Origin: an uncultured Faecalibacterium sp.
GTDB lineage: Bacteria; Bacillota; Clostridia; Oscillospirales; Ruminococcaceae
DNA: 9,422 nucleotides
Direction of reading: 5' to 3'
Assembly: GCA_937917475.1 (NCBI GenBank)
Contig: CALDNF010000213.1
Coordinates: 1-9,422, forward strand
The notes beneath the pieces were generated by a model. It was not told the DNA's origin and did not search any database. It was given only the letters and a program-made list of their open reading frames with translations. The translations under genes and the position numbers were made by a program. Below are positions 6,323-9,422 of this stretch, in pieces. Positions within the stretch are counted from its first letter, which is position 1. Every line of letters starts with the position of its first letter.

Positions 6323-6345
6323 GATTTTTCAGGGCTTATCTTTGT

Positions 6346-7692
6346 TTATGCGTTGAACTTTTCCTCATCTAGCAGGCCCTCGCTCTTGGCAACACAGATA
6401 CTGGTGACCGCATCACCCACCACGTTCAGGGAGGTGACCAGCATCTCGATGGGGCGGTTGATGGCAAGGATCAGAGAGTAGGCCAGCAGAGCACTGTCAT
6501 TGACAAAGCCCACACCGGACAGGATGGTGAAGAGGATGACGGCTCCTGCGCCGGGAGCAGCAGGGGTGCCCACCGAGGCGATAAGGGCCAGCAGAGCCAC
6601 CACCACCAGCTGCATCGGAGTAACGGTGTAACCTGCGCAGCCTGCAATGAATACAGTCGCAATGACCTGCATGATGGCGGTGCCGTTCATGTTGATGGTC
6701 ATGCCCAGCGGCAGAACAAAGGAGGCAATGGTCTCATCCACACCAAAGTCCTCGGTGCAGACCTTCATGTTCAGGGGCAGGGTTGCTGCACTGGAAGAAG
6801 TGGAGAAGCCAAAGACTGCAACGTTTGCGATCTTTTTCATGAACATAATGGGGTTCTGCTTTGCGCCCAGAGCCACCACCAGCGGATAACCCACCAGCAG
6901 GAAAACAAAGAGGAGCACCACCGTGACCACCACATAGACCAGCGCAGGCTTGAGGTAGTCCACGCCGTAGATGGCAAAGGTACGGGTCAGCAGGACAAAG
7001 ACTGCAAAGGGTGCAAACTTGGTGACCACAAAGTTCAGGAACACCACCACCACGTCGTTGACCTCACCCAGCAGACGGCGCAGGGTGCTGGTACGGCTCT
7101 CGCCCAGCACATTCATGCTCAGGCCGGTAGCCACTGCAAGGAACACCGCCGACAGCACCGAGTTGTTGCTGCCAAAGGCCGTGATGATGTTGGAGGGGAT
7201 GACGTTCAGCACCACGTTCAGCGGGTTAGAGCCGGTGGAGCCGGTAGCTCCGGTCAAGCCCTCGATGTGGGTGTTGAACAGACCCATGGAATAGGTGGTA
7301 TAGCCCACAACGCCTGCCAGCAGCAGGGCGAAGAAGGAACAAAGCAGGAACCAGCCGATGGTCTTGGCGGAAATACGGCCCATGGTCCTGGCATCCGAAA
7401 TGCCACCGATGGCCAGAGAAATGGAGGTGAACACCATCGGGATGATAACCAGCTGCAGTGCTTTGATGAACAGCTGACCGATGATGTAGAAAATACCAAA
7501 GGCACGTTCTGCGCCTTCTGCCGTGATATCCTGGAACAGCAGATCGTTGATGGTGGTCCATACGCCGCTATTGCCGGATGCGATCAGCTTTTCCCGCAGG
7601 ATCATAAAGGCCAGACCAGCCGCCAGACCACAGACCAGTGAAACGGCCATTTTTTTGGCCAGAACCGTGCCGCTATTCTTGCTTTTTTCCAT
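6346..7692 (-). CDS. Dicarboxylate/amino acid:cation symporter (DAACS/SDF family)
   Basis: A secondary transporter of the glutamate transporter fold, 448 residues, expected to be a trimer in the inner membrane using Na+ or H+ to bring in an amino acid or dicarboxylate. Visible landmarks are HP1 STSSSAATLP (297-306), the TM7 motif NMNGT (334-338), HP2 VGTPAAPGAGA (about 374-384) and TM8 INRPIEMLVTSLNVVGD (411-427). Compared with archaeal GltPh, N336 replaces D312, N412 replaces D390, E416 replaces D394 and V419 replaces R397, while T420, N423 and D427 are kept. Loss of the arginine that binds the substrate's side-chain carboxylate argues against aspartate or glutamate as substrate. The ATG at 7692 has GAGGAG (7704-7699) at 6-nt spacing; the ATG at 7776 lies inside the -35 box. 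It has its own promoter and terminator, so it is monocistronic. Confidence 0.93.
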   Translation of the reverse strand: MEKSKNSGTVLAKKMAVSLVCGLAAGLAFMILREKLIASGNSGVWTTINDLLFQDITAEGAERAFGIFYIIGQLFIKALQLVIIPMVFTSISLAIGGISDARTMGRISAKTIGWFLLCSFFALLLAGVVGYTTYSMGLFNTHIEGLTGATGSTGSNPLNVVLNVIPSNIITAFGSNNSVLSAVFLAVATGLSMNVLGESRTSTLRRLLGEVNDVVVVFLNFVVTKFAPFAVFVLLTRTFAIYGVDYLKPALVYVVVTVVLLFVFLLVGYPLVVALGAKQNPIMFMKKIANVAVFGFSTSSSAATLPLNMKVCTEDFGVDETIASFVLPLGMTINMNGTAIMQVIATVFIAGCAGYTVTPMQLVVVALLALIASVGTPAAPGAGAVILFTILSGVGFVNDSALLAYSLILAINRPIEMLVTSLNVVGDAVTSICVAKSEGLLDEEKFNA

Positions 7693-7747
7693 AATAGTCT
7701 CCTCATTCGCCTTATTCAATTGTATTGTGTGTTTCACATTCTGCGAT

Positions 7748-7776
7748 ATCTTACCACAAGAGTGGCATCCATGCAA
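7748..7776 (-). promoter_or_regulatory. Promoter of the symporter gene
   Basis: TTGCAT (7776-7771), 17-bp spacing, then TAAGAT (7753-7748) with an extended -10 TGG (7756-7754). The start near 7741 gives a leader of about 48 nt. Upstream, AAATT-GTG-AATTT (7794-7782) is a small palindrome in A/T-rich DNA and could act as an UP element or operator. Confidence 0.75.
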
Positions 7777-7849
7777 GCGTAAAATTCACAATTTCGCAAT
7801 ATTTTCGGTATAAGTATGACTTTTGCAAAAACTCTTTCATCTCTGCTCC

Positions 7850-7892
7850 GGGCAACAAAAAAAGCAAGTACACAAATGTGTACTTGCTTTTT
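7850..7892 (-). terminator. Terminator of the tRNA-Gln/tRNA-Pro operon
   Basis: A perfect 15-bp stem, 7892-7878 with 7873-7859, with a 4-nt loop, followed by further T on the minus strand (TTTTTTTGTTG overall). The stem starts at the last A of the encoded CCA of tRNA-Pro, so the hairpin directly abuts the mature tRNA end. Confidence 0.92.
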
Positions 7893-7967
7893 GGTCGGAG
7901 CAACGGGATTCGAACCCACGGCCTCCTCGTCCCGAACGAGGCGCGCTACCAGCTGCGCTATGCCCCG
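7892..7967 (-). tRNA. tRNA-Pro (anticodon CGG)
   Basis: A 76-nt cloverleaf with encoded CCA (7894-7892). The acceptor arm CGGGGCA (7967-7961) pairs with TGCTCCG, with one G-U. The anticodon stem is CCTCG/CGAGG around loop TTCGGGA, giving anticodon CGG at 7934-7932, which reads proline CCG. The T arm contains GTTCGAATC. It follows tRNA-Gln after a 33-nt spacer and is followed directly by the terminator hairpin. Confidence 0.97.
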
Positions 7968-7996
7968 AAAATACCGCAGCTTATTCGGCTGCGGTA
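7968..7996 (-). other. Terminator-like hairpin between tRNA-Gln and tRNA-Pro
   Basis: On the minus strand TACCGCAGC (7996-7988) pairs perfectly with GCTGCGGTA (7980-7972) around a CGAATAA loop. It is followed by TTTT (7971-7968), after which tRNA-Pro begins at once at 7967. It looks like a short intrinsic terminator but stands inside a two-tRNA transcript. It may be a processing signal or may lower tRNA-Pro relative to tRNA-Gln. Confidence 0.65.
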
Positions 7997-8000
7997 CCAT

Positions 8001-8074
8001 TGGTTGGGGATGAGAGAATCGAACTCCCACAAGTAGAGTCAGAGTCTACCGCACTACCACTATGCAAATCCCCA
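8001..8074 (-). tRNA. tRNA-Gln (anticodon CTG)
   Basis: A 74-nt cloverleaf with encoded CCA (8003-8001). The acceptor stem TGGGGAT/ATCCCCA begins with the U1-A72 pair typical of glutamine tRNAs. Anticodon stem GTAGA/TCTAC surrounds loop CTCTGAC, giving anticodon CTG (8042-8040), which reads CAG. The T arm has GTTCGATTC. It is the first gene of the operon, about 35 nt after the predicted start. Confidence 0.97.
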
Positions 8075-8116
8075 ATATTTCGTTTTCAGCAACGGTGTCC
8101 GCCGCCGACAAGGGAT

Positions 8117-8145
8117 ATTATACTACCCTCTTCTCTTCTTGTCAA
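8117..8145 (-). promoter_or_regulatory. Consensus promoter of the tRNA operon
   Basis: Perfect TTGACA (8145-8140) and perfect TATAAT (8122-8117) with 17-bp spacing, backed by a TTTTTTAAAATTTTTT tract (8150-8165) at the UP-element position. The predicted start is near 8110. Confidence 0.93.
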
Positions 8146-8169
8146 CACCTTTTTTAAAATTTTTTGCCC

Positions 8170-8204
8170 TTGACACCCGCCCCCTTTGGGAATACTCTTA
8201 TAGT
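8170..8204 (+). promoter_or_regulatory. Promoter region of pfkA
   Basis: Perfect TTGACA at 8170-8175. The -10 box is uncertain: TACTCT (8193-8198) has the correct 17-bp spacing but is weak, while TATAGT (8199-8204) is a better match at a 23-bp distance. The A/T tract at 8150-8165 is shared with the divergent tRNA promoter. Confidence 0.55.
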
Positions 8205-8256
8205 AATAGATCCTCTCGCTGCAGTGCGGGAAATTTTAGGAAATGAGGGATTTGAG

Positions 8257-9336
8257 ATGAAAAAAAGAGTTGGTATCCTGACTTCCGGCGGTGACTGCCC
8301 GGGCCTGAACGCCACCATCCGGGGCGTTGCCAAGGCTCTGTATGCCCGCATGGGCGACAATGTGGAGATCGTCGGCATCCTCAACGGCTATCATGGCCTG
8401 ATCACCGGCGACTACAAGGAGATGACCGAGGACGATTTCCGGGGCATCCTGACGCTGGGCGGCACCATTCTGGGCACCAAGCGCACTCCCTTTAAAATGA
8501 TGCGTGTGGTGGAAGAGGACAAGATCGACAAAGTTGCCGCCATGAAAAAGACCTATAAGGATGCAAAGCTGGACTGCCTGCTCTGTCTGGGCGGCAACGG
8601 CACCCACAAGACTGCGAACCTCCTCTCTGAGGAGGGCCTGAACATCATCGGCCTGCCCAAGACCATTGACAATGACATCTACGGCACCGATGTCACCTTC
8701 GGCTTCCACACTGCTGTGGACATCGCCACCGATGTCATTGACCGCATCCATACCACCGCCGGCAGCCACAGCCGTGTCATGTGCATCGAGCTGATGGGCA
8801 ACAAGGCCGGCTGGCTGACCCTCTACGCCGGCATTGCAGGCGGTGCCGACATCATCCTGCTGCCGGAGATGCCCTACGACATCGACCGGGTCTGCGAAGC
8901 TGTGGAACGCCGTGCCAAGAAGGGTTCCAACTTCTCCATCCTCGCCGTGGCCGAGGGTGCCATCAACTGCGAAGAGGCCAAGATGAAGCGGAAGGAGTGG
9001 ACGGCCAAGCGTGCCGAGGCCGGTTACGGTGTCACCGCCACCAACCGCATCGCCGCTGCCATCCAGAAAAAGACCGGCATGGAGACCCGTGTCTGCATTC
9101 CGGGCCATATGCAGCGCGGCGGCAGCCCCAGCGCATACGACCGTGTGCTGGCCACCCAGTTCGGCAGCTATGCCGCCAAGCTGGTTGAGATCGAGCGTTA
9201 CGGTGTCACCGTCGCCATGGTCAACCGCCATGTCACTGAGAACCGTCTGTCCGATATCGCAGGTAAGACCCGCAATGTCCCCGAAAACTGCGAGCTCCTC
9301 ACCGCCGCCCGCCGTATGGGCGTAAGTTTGGGCTGA
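8257..9336 (+). CDS. pfkA: 6-phosphofructokinase, mixed-substrate (group III) type
   Basis: The cytoplasmic glycolytic enzyme that phosphorylates fructose 6-phosphate to fructose 1,6-bisphosphate. It has 359 residues, longer than the about 320 of classic bacterial ATP enzymes. Motifs are GILTSGGDCPGLNA (6-19, nucleotide site), GGNGTHKTA (112-120), PKTIDND (134-140, catalytic D138), a MGNKAGWLTLYAGIAGGAD segment, and PGHMQRGGSPSAYDR near the C-terminus for sugar phosphate. G115 is at the position that is Gly in ATP enzymes, but K135 is at the position that is Lys in pyrophosphate enzymes, and N114 stands where Asp is usual. The phosphoryl donor is therefore not certain; ATP is the more likely. 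GAGGGA (8245-8250) lies 6 nt before the ATG at 8257. An in-frame TTG at 8164 precedes the promoter and is rejected. Confidence 0.94.
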   Translation: MKKRVGILTSGGDCPGLNATIRGVAKALYARMGDNVEIVGILNGYHGLITGDYKEMTEDDFRGILTLGGTILGTKRTPFKMMRVVEEDKIDKVAAMKKTYKDAKLDCLLCLGGNGTHKTANLLSEEGLNIIGLPKTIDNDIYGTDVTFGFHTAVDIATDVIDRIHTTAGSHSRVMCIELMGNKAGWLTLYAGIAGGADIILLPEMPYDIDRVCEAVERRAKKGSNFSILAVAEGAINCEEAKMKRKEWTAKRAEAGYGVTATNRIAAAIQKKTGMETRVCIPGHMQRGGSPSAYDRVLATQFGSYAAKLVEIERYGVTVAMVNRHVTENRLSDIAGKTRNVPENCELLTAARRMGVSLG

Positions 9337-9371
9337 CGCTCTGCCAAACCGTACAGAACAGAATACCAAAA

Positions 9372-9390
9372 GGGGCTGTTGCACAAGCCC
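9372..9390. repeat. Short inverted repeat after pfkA
   Basis: GGGCT (9373-9377) pairs with AGCCC (9386-9390) around an 8-nt loop. On the plus strand no T-run follows, so it is a poor terminator for pfkA. On the minus strand CTTTT follows, so it could end a gene lying to the right of the window. The string GGGGCTGTTGCAC also resembles ends of some insertion sequences. The window stops 32 bases later, so the choice is open. Confidence 0.3.
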
Positions 9391-9422
9391 TAACAAAAAG
9401 ACCGGAGTTATTTAGCCAAAAG

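Noticed and set aside
7693..7776. Extension of the symporter to an ATG at 7776
   Set aside because: It falls within the -35 box, before the predicted transcription start; the ATG at 7692 has GAGGAG.
8164..8256. Extension of pfkA to a TTG at 8164
   Set aside because: That TTG lies upstream of the TTGACA box and so would not be in the transcript; the ATG at 8257 has GAGGGA.
8243..8260. Five-codon ORF (MRDLR) whose stop overlaps the pfkA ATG
   Set aside because: Its AGG is only 2 nt from its ATG, too close for a working ribosome site; it is probably chance.
9326..9349. GTTTGG/CCAAAC inverted repeat over the pfkA stop codon
   Set aside because: It has only six pairs, a 12-nt loop and no T-tract, so it is not a convincing terminator.
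8236..9396. 386-aa open frame antisense to pfkA
   Set aside because: It has the same composition artefact; pfkA motifs are unambiguous on the other strand.
1..9422. CRISPR array, prophage, toxin-antitoxin pair or defence gene
   Set aside because: No regularly spaced repeats, integrase, transposase or defence domain is seen; all genes are housekeeping, transport or tRNA genes.

Overview
The window reads as chromosomal DNA of a gut Firmicute of the Oscillospiraceae, most like Faecalibacterium. The grounds are the strongly G/C-ending codons, the protein sequences (an M3 oligoendopeptidase, an MscL with a zinc ribbon, a mixed-type phosphofructokinase) and a tetrahydrofolate riboswitch. The assignment comes from recognition, not from a search. 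Every gene appears intact except folC, which runs off the left edge. I see no phage, CRISPR array or complete insertion sequence.

Layout. Positions 1-1862 (minus strand) hold a folate unit: a strong promoter, a THF riboswitch, an intrinsic terminator, folT (folate ECF transporter S component) and folC (dihydrofolate/folylpolyglutamate synthase). Folate uptake and its retention by polyglutamylation are thus placed under THF control. Positions 1863-2216 carry no credible protein gene. They do contain a near-consensus promoter followed about 80 nt later by a hairpin terminator (a small-RNA candidate), then the promoter of the next gene. Positions 2217-4448 (plus strand) hold an M3 metallopeptidase and the mechanosensitive channel gene mscL, which has its own promoter. 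A long bidirectional terminator separates mscL from the convergent minus-strand alkaline phosphatase, which carries a Tat signal peptide.

Upstream of the phosphatase, also on the minus strand, is a dicarboxylate/amino acid:cation symporter with its own promoter and terminator. Next come tRNA-Gln(CUG) and tRNA-Pro(CGG), transcribed on the minus strand from a perfect consensus promoter. Back to back with it, sharing an A/T tract, is the promoter region of a plus-strand 6-phosphofructokinase gene (8257-9336). The last 86 bases hold a short inverted repeat resembling a dispersed-repeat or terminator end.

No wholly new multi-gene system is evident. The most interesting items are the riboswitch leader, the unannotated promoter-terminator unit at 2000-2120, the altered substrate and ion positions in the symporter, the mixed phosphofructokinase active site, the terminator-like hairpin between the two tRNAs, and the inverted repeat bracketing the phosphatase promoter.
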